64,000 nucleotides of DNA from positions 1-64,000 of the forward strand of contig CALYLW010000432.1 of NCBI GenBank assembly GCA_944989445.1, in the 5' to 3' direction. A program made the translations under genes and the position numbers. Shown piece by piece: positions 10,120 to 22,175 of this stretch; position 1 is the stretch's first letter, and each line of letters starts with the position of its first letter. The notes under the pieces were generated by a model. That model had not been told where the DNA came from, did not search any database, and saw nothing but the letters and a program-made list of their open reading frames with translations. The stretch is from Ampullaceana balthica (taxonomy: Eukaryota > Mollusca > Gastropoda > Lymnaeidae).

Positions 10120-12692
10120 GCAGTTTTGTAGTCGACATATAGTTGATTTATGTCGATGTTATATTCATAGCATTTCTCCAGGAGACATCTTATAGTAAAA
10201 TATTATCTGTTGTTGATCTGTTCTGTCGGAAGCCACATTGATAGTCCCCTAGTATCAATTCACTATACCTTTCAAGTTTCTTGCTATGAGTTTTGTGAGG
10301 ATTTTGTACATTACATTAAGAAGTGATATTCCTCTATAGTTTGAGCAGGTTAACTTAGATTCCTTTTTGTGAACAGGGATTATGAGCGCAGTGTGCCATT
10401 CGGTTGGCATTTCGTTCTCCTGCCAGATGCTGAATATAAGTATGTGTATTTGTTTATGTAGGTCCCATAGTTTCGCTTTTATCAATTCTGCCGAGATGAG
10501 GTCTATTCTTGGAGTTTTGTTGTTTTTCATGGTGGATATTGCTTCTTTTATTTCATTTAATGTTGGTTGGTTTACTAGAGGGTCCGGTCCTCCTTGTGGT
10601 GGAGTGTAATCCTCATTGGTAATTCCATCTGGTCCATTTAGTAATTCTTCAAAGTGTTGTGCCCATGTCTCTAATACCCTACTGCTCTCTGTGATCAATT
10701 CTCCCTTCGTATTTTCACACATGTGGGATCTTGCTTGGAAGCCATTCTTTTCCTGTTTTATCTTCAGGTACATTCCCCTCACATCTCTTTCTTTTGCCAA
10801 ATCTTCTATCTCTATTATTTTTTATTTTTCCCAGACTCGTTTTTTCCCTCTGAAAATGTTGCTGGCCATCCTTCTTGCTTCATTATATAGTTGCCGTGTT
10901 CTTCTTGTCTCCCTTTGCAGCATCGTTAGTCGAGCTTTGTTCCTTTGTTCTATGATTTCTTTGCATTCAGCGTCATACCATCCTGTTCTTTTCACAATCA
11001 GTTTAAATCCAATCAATATACATAATTCAAGTTGTCTGTATGGATGTAACGCTGTTAGGTGGCGCTGCGATCGATTTTGTTTTATAGTGCTGTTAGGTGG
11101 CGCTGCGATCGATTTTGTTTTATAGTGCTGTTAGGTGGCGCTGCGATCGATTTTGTTTTATAGTGCTGTTAGGTGGCGCTGCGATCGATTTTTTTATAGC
11201 TATCTCTTTTCAACATCTTCTCTCTCTTTCTATCACAACTTGATTTCAAATTTTAAAAAAACCGTTACTGTTGAAAGTATGATATGCTTGAATAATTTGA
11301 TGTAAGTCTAAATCTGTATGTATATATAACACTGCTAGGTGGCGTTGCTATCGCATATTAACATTTAATGGTGAATGTTCAAATCGTAAAAACGGATAAA
11401 TTATTGATATCAAAGAATTTTTTTTTCATTCGGTTTTTTGTTCAAAATAAAGCTTATGTGTTTGACACCAGTTTAATGAAAGTTGGTTCATTCCCGTTGT
11501 CTGTATGGATGCAATGCTATTTGGTCACACTGCGATCGATTTTGTTTTATAGTGCTGTTAGGTTACGTCATTTTTGACGGGTTATCTCTAGTTGTTTCTT
11601 AAGTTACACCGTTAATTATCTGGTTCATCTTTTCCCACTGCTGGTTTATAATAACGTTGCTGGTTTATAATAACGTTGCTGGTTGCTTCTCTTTTGCATA
11701 ATTCTAGTTGAGTTTCGATCTTCTGTTGATATTCTCCGGTAATTTTTGGGTCCCTACACAATTTCTGATTATCGTACTGTTTTTCTCTTTTATTTCGTTT
11801 GTTATATATGTTACTAATTCTTTGTTTATATTTGATCCTAACCAAAATATGGTCTGAGTCTATGTCCACCCATCTACAGCTTTTGACATCTAATATGTCA
11901 GAGCCATGTCTCCGGTCAATCAGTACATGATCTATTTGATTACGAGTAAATCCATCTGGAGATATCCTTCTCGCTTTGTGTATGAAAAATTGTGCTACTG
12001 ATTGTAATTCATTTACTGATGACAAAGTCTATAAGTCACATTCTGTTGTCATTGCTCTCATCATGTAGACTTTCATTGCTCTCATCATGTAGACTTTCGT
12101 TTCCGATTGCTGGTCTATAGAATATTGCTTTCCCAATTTTTGCATTGAAATCACTAAGAACTATTTTCGTATCGTGGCGTGGTGCCTCATCAAATACTCT
12201 TTCCAGTGTTTCATAGAAAGTTTCCTTTATGTATTCATCTGTATCTTCCGTTGGAGAATGTGCACAGGATTAACGTGATGTTGAACATTTTTCCTCTGAT
12301 CCTTATGGTGCATAATCTTTCATTAACTGGTTTAAATCCAATGATTTCATTCACTGCCTCTCTTTTTACTACAAATCCTGTTCCTAAAGTTTTCGAGTTG
12401 TTTCCACTGTACTGTAGAATATCGTATACTCCTTAGTACTTAGGATATCCGATTCTCACCATCTTATCTCCTGCAGTGCTGCAATCACGATTCTATAGCT
12501 TAACAATTCATCATTGAGGCGGACCAGGACACCTGCACTGAATAAAATGAGTACATTCCATGTGGCTATTCGTATCTCATGTTTGTGGACAGGGATAGGT
12601 CGTAATCCAGTGTAATCAGTCCGAATTTCATTTTGTTGTTTTGTTTTCGTAACTGTAGATTTTAACATGACCGGGTTGTGCCCTGCGCACAA
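10120..12692 (-). pseudogene. non-LTR retrotransposon (LINE) fragment: AP endonuclease plus partial RT
   Basis: Read on minus from 12692. The endonuclease N-terminus is at 12692-12456 (RIATWNVL, then ALQEIRW). The middle contains SDFNAKIG (about 12140). The endonuclease C-terminus is at 12025-11612 (FTRNQIDHVLID, then SDH in DIDSDHILVRIK). After an insertion at about 11017-11600 comes a linker (RTGWYDAEC..) and the RT N-terminal part at 10800-10120 (TEWHTALIIPVHKK, NYRGISLLN), continuing in another frame with DYQCGFRQNRSTTDN and DYKTA. The catalytic YADD block and the 3' end are missing, and the copy stops at the foldback MITE. There are several stops and frameshifts and a 24-bp duplication (ESLHDESN twice). 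The endonuclease resembles the one often misannotated as craniofacial development protein 2. I do not assign the clade. Confidence 0.88.
11017..11600. repeat. insertion in the LINE with 38-bp direct repeats
   Basis: This interrupts the LINE coding order between endonuclease and RT. It contains four copies of a 38-bp unit (ttaggtggcgctgcgatcga) at about 11049-11200, a diverged copy near 11330 and a second gttgtctgtatggatg start near 11496-11560. It is possibly a dispersed satellite-bearing element. No target duplication is seen and the edges are approximate. Confidence 0.65.
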
Positions 12693-12889
12693 CCATCTGG
12701 GGGTTGCCCCTCACAGCTCTCTGGGTAGCTGCCTTTGTTCGGGTTGGGTCCCTAGCCTTTGTGGATCCCTCCACTTCCTACAAGGCAGAGTGGCTGATTT
12801 TGGTCCACCTCGGGTATTTTATTTCCCCGGTACCCTCCATATCTGGTGGGCTTTCCACTATCCGCCGGCTGGGGAGGCGCTCGATAGAA

Positions 12890-13766
12890 GATCAGCATCT
12901 CCTACGAGAAATATTGACAAATATATTTATCATGATCCAGATTCAAACAAAATGTTGTTTTTAACTTTACATCTTACACCGATAGGGCCTCCGGACCATT
13001 TTAATTTTTTTTTAAAAAGCCGTATAAATAGTATTTTATTCATCCCGCGGCCATTAAACTTTAAGAAGTACGCTCCCACTTAGATTTCTTCAATTAATTT
13101 TTTAAAAAATCCTACTTATTAGGGACCGGGTGTCCGTAATGCCATTTTAAAAGATGAGTTATATCAAATGTATGTTAAACAGTGGCTACTCTTCAGTGGC
13201 GTAGCTATGTGAGGGGTAGGGGTCTAAAATCGTAATCTCCCGGGGTCCCTTTGAGGTGGGCCCCAAAATAAGTGTCCCCAAAAGAGGTTAATCCTCCCGG
13301 CCCCCAAGCCCCTACAAATTCCTAGCTACGCCACTGGCTAATAGGTGTATAGATGAACCTTTCATCAAATTTCATATTTAAAAAAGTATTCTTCTATAGG
13401 AAAATGAACTCCTAACGTCTCTTCCTTTGGGGCCGGGGCCCAAAATAATTTTTTCGTAAACTTTTAAAGCTTTATTTCCCTTAAGGTTTAAAAAAATTAA
13501 AATAAATATAGAGACGTATCTCCATAATGACCTAGATTAAAATATTGAGGCCTTATTAGATATGCACATCCTGCACCCATTTTCCACGAGGGCGCTTAAT
13601 GTAATTTATTCACCATTTGATTTTACACGACCTTGACCAATATTGAAAAACCAGTATATCCATCATGATCCAGATTGAAATCTATTGGTGTTTTGAATTG
13701 GTGTTACGCGGGTTCTCAACGCTAGCTGAAATCCTACATTTCCGCTGAAAGCGCGGGTATTTAGCT
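12890..13766 (+). mobile_element. Helitron-like fragments with 3' terminus
   Basis: It repeats the modules seen at 7.8-9.2 kb (atccagattcaaacaaaatg, ggggccggggccc, tccatcatgatccag). It ends with a hairpin (cgctgaaagcg) followed by cgggtatttag, then CTAG and T, a good Helitron 3' end. The block is interrupted by the MITE at 13194-13336. Confidence 0.6.
13194..13336. mobile_element. 143-bp MITE with perfect 14-bp terminal inverted repeats
   Basis: It begins cagtggcgtagcta and ends tagctacgccactg, exact inverted repeats, with a G/C-rich interior (ggggtcccttt, ggcccc). It inserted into Helitron-like sequence: gtggctactctt before it matches uninterrupted text at 7974. I could not find a clean target duplication. 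Relics of the family lie at 34739 and 62260. Confidence 0.85.
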
Positions 13767-13899
13767 AGTCGTACAATAATCCTAACATGTCAAAAAAACA
13801 GGAAGTCACGTGGCAAGTGCCCAATATAGGGGTGGGAGTGGGGAAATGCCCCGATTCCCTGGGGTGCTGAAACGCACCTCTGACTACTTCAAAATAATT

Positions 13900-14186
13900 A
13901 AACATATTTACATATAATGCGGTATAATAAAATTTACGTGGGTGAGACAAGTCGTCGTCTTGGAGATCGTTTTAGAGAACACCTGTATAATATAAATAAA
14001 CAGGCTCAATGTCATGTATCTAAACATTTCAACAGTGTTGACCATGACGTGATTTCAGATATTGCAGTTACTAGTATTTTATATGCGAGCAATACCCATG
14101 ATATTATCTACATGGAAAATAGATTTATAAAACGATTTGGTTCGTTGGTTCCGCATGGAATTAACCAAATTCACAATTTTACCTAA
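13900..14186 (+). pseudogene. Penelope-like element fragment, GIY-YIG endonuclease domain
   Basis: An 89-codon frame contains NKIYVGETSRRLGDRFREHL, then VSKHFNSVDHD and a conserved acidic residue in YMENRFIKRF, ending LVPHGIN. This is the order of the C-terminal GIY-YIG endonuclease of Penelope-like retroelements (Tyr in KIY..YVG, Arg in FREHL, Glu in ENRFI), which nicks target DNA before reverse transcription. The RT domain that should lie upstream is absent, so the copy is 5'-truncated. The start at 13917 is just the first ATG in frame and is not a biological start. A 29-bp minisatellite begins about 35 bp downstream. Confidence 0.85.
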
Positions 14187-14220
14187 TTGGAGAATGTTTT
14201 TTCCCGTTGTGGTTTTTATA

Positions 14221-15296
14221 ATACAATACTTCAATATAGTTACAAATAATAGCAACACATCAATATAGTTTTAAAAAATAGCTATACATCAAAATAGCAA
14301 TACATGACTATAGTTACACATAATAGCAATACATCAATATAGTTAAAATAATAGCAATACATCAATATAGTTACAAACAATAGCAATGCATCACTATAGT
14401 TACAAATAATAGCAATACATCAATATAGTTACAAATAATAGCAATACATCACTATAGTTACAAATAATAGCAATACATCAATATAGTTACAAATAATAGC
14501 AATACATCAATATAGTTACAAATAATAGCAATACATCACTATAGTTACAAATAATAGCAATACATCAATATAGTTACAAATAATAGCAATACATCAATAT
14601 AGTTACAAATAATAGCAATACATCAATATAGTTACAAATAATAGCAATACATCAATATAGTTACAAATAATAGCAATACATCACTATAGTTACAAATAAT
14701 AGCAATACATCAATATAGTTACAAACAATAGCAATACATCAATATAGTTACAAATAATTGCAATACATCAATATAGTTACAAATAATAGCAATACATCAA
14801 TATAGTTACAAATAATAGCAATACATCAATATAGTTACAAATAATAGCAATACATCACTATAGTTACAAATAATAGCAATACATCAATATAGTTACAAAC
14901 AATAGCAATACATCAATATAGTTACAAATAATTGCAATACATCAATATAGTTACAAATAATAGCAATACATCAACATAGTTACAAATAATAGCAATACAT
15001 CAATATAGTTACAAACAATAGCAATACATCAATATAGTTAAAATAATTGCAATACATCAATATAGTTACAAATAATAGCAATACATCAATATAGTTACAA
15101 ATAATAGCAATACATCAATATAGTTACAAACAATAGCAATACATCAATATAGTTACAAATAATAGCAATACATCAATATAGTTACAAATAATTGCAATAC
15201 ATCAATATAGTTACAAATAATAGCAATACATCAATATAGTTACAAATAATAGCAATACATCAATATAGTTACAAATAATTATAAATAATAGCGATA
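14221..15296. repeat. 29-bp minisatellite, about 37 copies
   Basis: The unit is built on acatcaatatagttacaaat plus aatagcaat, with recurring variants (caatat/cactat, aataat/aacaat, tagc/ttgc). Blocks of variants repeat in the same order, which suggests multi-unit duplication. It directly follows the Penelope-like fragment. Confidence 0.96.
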
Positions 15297-15469
15297 AATC
15301 AAGACGTGTTAAGAATCAATTTGAAATTGGCATATTGCACAAAGTCGATGTCAAGTTGTTTTGGATTTTAAATCGTACTCTTAATTAAAAAATCGATTGT
15401 TCGGCTTTGAAAAAAAAAGTTAACTAAATCCCATAAGTCAACAGTGTTATTTGTTTCTGATTTTTAAAA

Positions 15470-15850
15470 AAATGTTGTTTCTGATGTTGTTTCTGATGTT
15501 GTTTCTGATGTTGTTTCTGATATTGTTTCTGATATTGTTTTTGATGTTGTTTCTGATGTTGTTTCTCATGTTGTTTCTGATGTTGTTTCTGATGTTGTTT
15601 TTGATGTTATTTCTTATGTTGTTTCTCATGTTGTTTCCTTTTTTGTTTATGATGTTGTTTCTTATGTTGTTTCTGATGTTGCTTCTGATGTTGTTTCTGG
15701 TGGTGTTTCTTATGTTATTTCTCATGTTGTTTCCTTTTTTGTTTATGATGTAGTTTCTTATGTTGTTTCTTATGTTGTTTCTTATGTTGTTTCTTATGTT
15801 GTTTCCTATGTTGTTTCTGATGTTGTTTCTTGTGTTGTTTCTGATGATGA
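15470..15850. repeat. 12-bp minisatellite (ttgtttctgatg), about 31 copies
   Basis: Four-codon units keep frames open on both strands (NNIR repeats on minus, MLFL on plus). A longer block with tttcctttttt appears twice (about 15626-15680 and 15720-15775), marking a higher-order duplication. I do not consider the frames genes. Confidence 0.94.
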
Positions 15851-16735
15851 TTCCGTGTTTTATTTTTTAAGAGTTCTAAATTAGGCACCGGCTACTTATG
15901 AACAACGTCTGTCTTTTGTTGAGTCTTTTTACAAATTTTGTTTGTTCCGTAGATTTCCATTTTTTTTACAATTTAAAAACAAATCAACTTGTTTGCATAT
16001 TATTATCTCAATTTGCCTTGAATTTATCTGGTTTAGAAGAAGTGAAATGCAAGCAGCTACTCTGCTACTAGATTCAGTGCGACATTCAAGACGTTAATGG
16101 AAGTTACGTACATAACACTGGACATTGGCAGGTCTATTTCAGCGTTTGGGTGTCTTCTATGTCCAGTCGACGTTTTAAATAGGTACTGTAACTATGTCCA
16201 GTGCTAAGTGACCTGTCAGTGAAGACCGTGTAACGATGTCCAGTTCTTAGGGCTAGCAGTGAACTCAGGTTGCCATGGATACAATAGTTCGCGTCGAGCC
16301 AATGTAAACGCTTATGGCAGTGACTTTTCTATCACACTATTCACGTGGTCAAGTTGGTAGAGGGGAGAGGGGAATAAGGTGGTGCATACCATTCGCCTAA
16401 AAATACTGAAATTTCAGCATGTTACATGTGCGCGAGCCGGATTAGAATTGACAGTATATTGAACTGTGCATTGTACCTATAAAAGCCACACCACTGTTTT
16501 GGAATGCCCTGAAAGATGTTCAAACTAATTAGTAAACAACAAACCACCAAAAAAAACGACTTTGATTTTTTTTTATGACTTCAAGTTCATTCATTGAAAA
16601 GTGACCTGCGTTGAATTTACGCTCTTACTAACCTATAATTCTTTAGATTAAAACCCTTTTCTCCCTATAGCGTGTGTCATATGCCATTTAACCACTAGGT
16701 ATTGATGAATAGAGGTTAACGGGTATGGGCATATT
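15851..16735. other. no gene; short ctggacat motifs
   Basis: The phrase atgtccagt or its complement actggacat recurs five times at 16110-16250 in both orientations, giving weak dyad symmetry. Nothing else is recognised and no frame is of interest. Confidence 0.45.
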
Positions 16736-17140
16736 ATATTATATCATATCACTTCACATCATATGATATATTATATCATATCACTTCACATCATATGATA
16801 TATTATATCATATCACTTCACATCATATGATATATTATATCATATCACTTCACATCATATGACATATTATATCATATCACTTCACATCATATGATATATT
16901 ATATCATATCACTTCCCATCATATGATATATTATATCATATCACTTCACATCATATGATATATTATATCATATCACTTCACATCATATGATATATTATAT
17001 CATATCACTTCACATCATATGATATATTATATCATATCACTTCACATCATATGATATATTATATCATATCACTTCACATCATATGATATATTATATCATA
17101 TCACTTCACATCATATGATATATTATATCATACCCTCTCA
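16736..17140. repeat. 32-bp array of AT palindromes, about 12.5 copies
   Basis: Each unit holds a perfect 21-nt dyad (atatgatata, central t, tatatcatat) separated by cacttcacatc. Copies are almost identical, with a few single changes (gacata, cccatc). The repeated dyads could extrude as cruciforms. Confidence 0.95.
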
Positions 17141-17279
17141 CATCTTATAATATATGATATCAAGAAAACCTACAAGTTTGGATGTATATGAATGTGAAAA
17201 ATGCACGATTTACGCTTCACTACAGTGAATCCATGAATAGAAAATTCATCACTATAGTATAGGACTGGATTGCCCAAAA

Positions 17280-17726
17280 GATTTCCGTAAATAGGCCATG
17301 GACTCCAAATCGGAAAATTGATGTTACATTATTTAAAAGTTGTGTACAATATTAAAGGCCCATTGGCGCTTATATGGAAACGGAAATGCACGTGCAGGTT
17401 CAAAAAACAATTTATTTCCCCGGAAATAATTTCCTAAAACATATTCTGAAAATAATACAAACGCCGTTTTACGTTTATCGTTTGAAATTGTATGTGTAGC
17501 GACAATGATGTTTTTAAATAAGCATCAAAATTAATTTTTATAATGCTTAATGCCATTGACGATTCATTAAAAGTTTCGGTATGTGGGTTTAATAATTTTT
17601 TAACCTAATATAAGCCCATGGGCCTGTATACGTAAAGACTTTCCGTATACAAGCCCAGGGGCCCGTAAAGACTTTCCGTATACCAGCCCATGGGCTTATG
17701 CTCGGGTGGGCCTATTTAGAAAAATC
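17280..17726. mobile_element. possible MITE with imperfect inverted ends
   Basis: The left end agatttccgtaaataggcc and the complement of the right end (agatttttctaaataggcc) agree at 16 of 19 positions. The interior has a duplicated gtaaagactttccgtatac at about 17630-17690. No target duplication is obvious, so this is tentative. Confidence 0.4.
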
Positions 17727-18965
17727 TCCGGGTAATAACACAAACCATTCACCCGTGCAATAGTGTTCCATGGTACATATAAATTTTGTTGGTCTTTTAT
17801 GCTATATGAGATAATGAGATTATTCATGGATTAGTTTTCAGTGTTATTACAAAGAACTTCCTGTCCCCTCAAATTTTGTGTTGCAATATTCAACAAAAAA
17901 ACCAATGCGTGGTAAATGCGTGGGTGAAAGGTGGGTGAAAGAATTTAACTGGAGTCTAAGTTTTCTGAATTTTGGCTAGAGTAATAAATCAGTACATTAT
18001 AATACTTCATAAGCAGGGAAATCACGTGATTTGACGTCATCAGTACTGTAAATTATTACCAACAAACTGCCGCCTATAGACTTTAAAATCAGCTACCGGA
18101 AAGTCGTGCTATCAAAGGAACAAGCGTTTCTTAGAACTGTGACCTGTAATTTAGTCGGTTAACGAAGGGTTCTCAATTCTCACTTAAACATCACTCACAA
18201 GTCAGCAGGATAAGAAATAGGGCCAAACATTGTTGCACGATTCAATCAACAAACGAGTGAATCAGGGAAGGGGAGGGGGTGTCTTCCAGGAACAAAAATT
18301 AGAAGAAAATACTGAGTTAGATCTAAGCACTTAGAGATTTTAAGGATTGTCCAGCATGTTACAGTCGCCTCAAATAAATCTTCACTAATCTCGCCTCACA
18401 ATCAGTGCAGGGTTGCGATAGGGCGTCACGCCCCGGCTGGATTTATTCCCTTATTCTAACAACAAACTGAGTTTCATGTATTGGAGTGAAGCAACAAAAT
18501 AATTTCACGCCTCACACGCCCCTAAAATTTTGTAGCAACGCCCCTGCCTCAAGGGGATGCGATGATATTGTGATACGCCAATAAACTTAAGAGATTGACG
18601 TTTAGTGTTTTCAAAAAAATGTTGTCAAGTGTGACATTTATGCAGTGATAGTAATCATACTCGTAAGTCTTTCCCGAACTCTTATACTTTCAAAGATGCG
18701 ATTTGTGAAAAAATATCTATGGTATAATAGGTCATTTTCCTTTAAAACTTTCCGATAATTTATTGAGGAAGAAACAAAAATCCTTCGCTTATTTTTTAAT
18801 TCATGTATGTGGACAACATTTTTGGCGTGCCCCAGAACGAATCGGTTTTGATGGGATAGGTTTAAAACTACAGTAACGGCCGTTCATACCTAACAGAACC
18901 GGACCAAGAATTAATGAAAGCTGTTGTCGAGTTTTGAAATCGCTTAGTTCAGGTTTTTGTTTAGA
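17727..18965. other. no gene or repeat recognised
   Basis: Unique-looking sequence of mixed composition. There is no coding frame of interest on either strand. Confidence 0.5.
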
Positions 18966-19172
18966 GTACCAAGCGACAGCAAGGAGTCACCATTGAGTCT
19001 TGCTGGTACCAAGCGACAGCAAGGAGTCAACTTTGAGTGTCGCTGGTACCAAGCGACAGCAAGGAGTCACTATTGAGTCTTGCTGGTACCAAGCGACAGC
19101 AAGGAGTCAACTTTGAGTGTCGCTGGTATCAAGCGACAGCAAGGAGTCAACATTGAGTGTCGCTGGTACAGG
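18966..19172. repeat. 40-bp minisatellite, about 5 copies
   Basis: The unit is accaagcgacagcaaggagt plus ca..ttgagt..tgctggt. Two variants alternate (ccattgagtcttg and actttgagtgtcg), giving an 80-bp dimer period for the first four units. Confidence 0.93.
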
Positions 19173-20406
19173 CTGCGGGTCATCAACAGCGGAAATGGCA
19201 TTTCCAAGAAATGGTTCGCAACGCCGATAAGTGGTGAACGTATATTAGATCGAGTTGTATATAACTTCCTGATGTTCAGCTCTTCTGACACTTTGATAAC
19301 ATATAAATGAGTCTGCGTCACACAATAGATGAGCCGACGATCCGAAATCGCAAATATGCGTTTTTAAAAATGTCCTTAATCATGTATTCAGTAAGATAAA
19401 AACACCGGGACCATTACGTGTCTTGTAATAAGAAATAATAATACAAAAGGTTAAAGCTAAGATGCGGATAATGTTGTAGGGTTTAAGCCACTTTAAAAAA
19501 ACAACAACCGCCAAATACTTATTTAAACTGGTTTCTATTTCCTTAATATGATGTGTATTTTGTTTGTTAAGCGATTCCCTCCACAAATTTCAGGCCAAGA
19601 ACATGGACTTGTGATAAACTACCCGGTCATAGCAAGTGACACTTCCGGTGTGTTGGACTGACAATGGTGGCCATGATATTTGCACGTTCATTTGAAGCAA
19701 CTGATAAAACAAAATTGTGTGTGCATTCCAGGGTATAAAGTTTTCATTACGATAACAGCAAGAACTACTAAAAGAATTCTGGCAACACAATTCAAAGTGT
19801 TCTCAAAAGATGTTGCTCCAAGGTCATCATTACAACAAGGAGAGTTCTAGGAGGATGTGGATCGCTGCAGAGAATGGCAGTACCGCTCTCCATTTTGTTA
19901 CCAACAAACGATTTGTCCGAGTGCTGTATATTGTAAAGAGGTATGAAACTAAATATTTTACACGGATGAAGATAGCGAGTATAGCAGCTCTTCAATTACT
20001 TGGTTGGAAAAATAAAGTTGAAAACCAAAACAGAGGAAATGACACGCATCAAAGAACACCGAAAATGGGTAGGGCGCGGGGGTGGGGGAATAAAAGAAAA
20101 GTTTCAGGGATTTAACGTTGAACTATGAGTTAGATCCCCCTACCTTCCTGGTTGGCTTGTCTTTAAACTTTGAATGTCAGGTAAACAGTGTCACGTGACC
20201 AGCGAAGGAGATCTTAAAAGCACCAGGCAAAAACTATGTGGACATGTCAGTCAGATCTCATGACGGGCTGATGGCCTGGGGTTGATATCAACAGTTTTGC
20301 AACCGTTTTGATGTGAAGGGGGTTGTAGGGTAGGCAACTACGCCCCCGCACATTGCCAGAGAGATTCAACAACCGAAGTCACATCGTTAACATCAGATTG
20401 AAAGCT
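19173..20406. other. no gene recognised
   Basis: Several 60-100 codon frames exist on both strands (for example 19810-20115 plus), but they overlap each other and show no known motif or signal peptide. A G-rich tract lies near 20070-20095. Confidence 0.45.
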
Positions 20407-20558
20407 GAGTGGCGATTCCGGAAAACTGAGTGGTGGCTCCGGAAAACTGATTGGCTATTCAGGAAAACTGAAATTCGGCTCCAGAAAAATTGAGTGGCGG
20501 TTTCGGTAAAACGTAGTGGCCGGTCGAGAAAAACTGAGTGGCGACTCTGTTAGTGATT
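20407..20558. repeat. 21-bp degenerate repeat
   Basis: Six to seven diverged copies of gagtggcgattccggaaaact. Divergence is much higher than in most arrays here, so it is an older one. Confidence 0.8.
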
Positions 20559-20748
20559 CAATGCTGACATCCTCAAACTTTTTATGCAAATCAAAAGTAG
20601 TTCCGCTACCCACTCCCCCCAACCATGAATCTTCACGCACAATAACACACATATCCAAAGAATAATAATTAACGCACCCAAACGCATACTCGCCCTAAAT
20701 CCACATGAAACTTTACACAGAAGCAATAAACCACACACACACAATTAT

Positions 20749-20856
20749 CCAAAGCACAGTTATCCAAAGCACAGTTATCCAAGGCACAGTTATCCAAAGC
20801 ACAGTTATCCAAAGCACAGTTATCCAAAGCACAATTATCCAAAGCACAGTTATCCA
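20749..20856. repeat. 15-bp minisatellite, about 7 copies
   Basis: The unit is tatccaaagcacagt. The minus strand reads DNCAL repeats and the plus strand reads IQSTV, only because the unit is five codons long. Confidence 0.95.
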
Positions 20857-20943
20857 CACGAGTTTACACACACTCATCAGCCCATAAAAATACTCAGACC
20901 CCCTCTTATTCCAAGGGAACACCAATTGACAATGAATGTTTAT

Positions 20944-21005
20944 GTTTACACACACACCCACACACACATACACACACATACACACATACACACACACACG
21001 TACAC
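20944..21005. repeat. CA microsatellite
   Basis: An interrupted cacaca tract with tacaca variants. Confidence 0.9.
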
Positions 21006-21980
21006 AATCACACACAAACACAATAAAATATCATTTATATAACTGGGGATTTCACGTTAGCAATAATTCGAGTATTTCCCTTTGTTTTGTATGTTACACT
21101 TTGTCTTTGTTATGTACTATATGTTAACATTACTTAGAAAAAAAGAAAAGTTAAATCTTAAAACAGTATGCTACCTTTGCGTTCACAGGTAGGCCACACA
21201 TTTAACGCTACCTCCATTGCGTCACAAAGTTTATCATTCCGCGTTATCTCAAGTGGCTGACGGCGACTTAAAGACCGGGGAATCCAATTAACACTTGGTC
21301 TTACAAGGGAAGAGAACCCTTGTCTTTGGCATGCCAGACACATTTCTGACACAGGAGAGCGCCAGTCGAGTCATCGGCTCCTCACATAGAGTGTTAGTAC
21401 AGTAGATCTTAAATCTTAAACATTAGGCCTCTTTCCTTTCATAACGATATTACACATATTCAAAAGATAACTTCTTGATGATGTGTAAAGAGACAGTGTC
21501 AATAGCGAGAGAACGGATTCTTCGCTATAAATTCACGAGCAAAAAAATGAATTTGTGGCAGAAAATATGTGAGTCCAAGATCTGGAATCGCAGTTATTCA
21601 TTCTAAAAAATGTCCTTAGTCTTGTTTTTAGTGAGTCAATAGGAGTAATGAGTGTCTTGAAATAAATAATAAAATGGTGGAAGGTTAAATGTCAGACGAT
21701 GTTGAGGTGGTAAGTCGTTAAACGCACTTGAAAAAACAAAGTTTTACTTTTGAAATAATAGACGATAAATATTTGTTGGCACACTTAAATTCTATGTTCA
21801 GTAGTTTATTGGCAGGAGGAAAAGCTTCAACTTAATAGAGTTTTACAGTAATCTAAAAACGTTGAAACAAATAGATCCTAACCTTCCTGAAAAAAGTGCT
21901 GTTTATATTCCTATTTCCATTGATCTATAGTCTATAGTGTGATCGCTCTTCTCAGCGTTGAGTTGTATCCACAATATATT
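21006..21980. other. no gene recognised
   Basis: Unique-looking, moderately AT-rich. Short phrases near 19360-19460 (cgcaaatatgcg.., tccttaat, taataagaaataat) are echoed at 21590-21680, which hints at a diverged duplication. Confidence 0.4.
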
Positions 21981-22175
21981 TTATTACCACGTTTTTTATT
22001 TACTTGCTTTCGTTCGTCTGTCCCCAATTTTTCAAATCTGCCAAAGTAAAATTAAACCACTTCAGATGGTCCTAGAGATCTCAAAATTTTACCGCAGATA
22101 GATCTTGGATTACAATGCATTGTATCAAAATTTCAGATTGATCGAATGTACCGTTATTAAATTATTTGTTTAATT
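21981..22175. repeat. dispersed repeat, copy 1 (also at 24305-24500)
   Basis: About 190 bp are shared with 24305-24500 in the same orientation at roughly 85-90% identity by eye: ttcaaatctgcca, tagatcttgga, caatgcattgtatcaaaatt, gtaccgttattaaatt. Its last part is the reverse complement of text inside the hAT MITE at about 52345-52390, so this may be a piece of that transposon family. Confidence 0.8.

Noticed and set aside
13186..13344. 8-bp target duplication for the 13194-13336 MITE
   Set aside because: Flanks ctactctt and gctaatag do not match beyond a few bases, so the termini are accepted but not a duplication.
14221..15296. Possible CRISPR-like array
   Set aside because: Pure tandem repeats without unique spacers, in a eukaryotic context. 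The same holds for every other array here.
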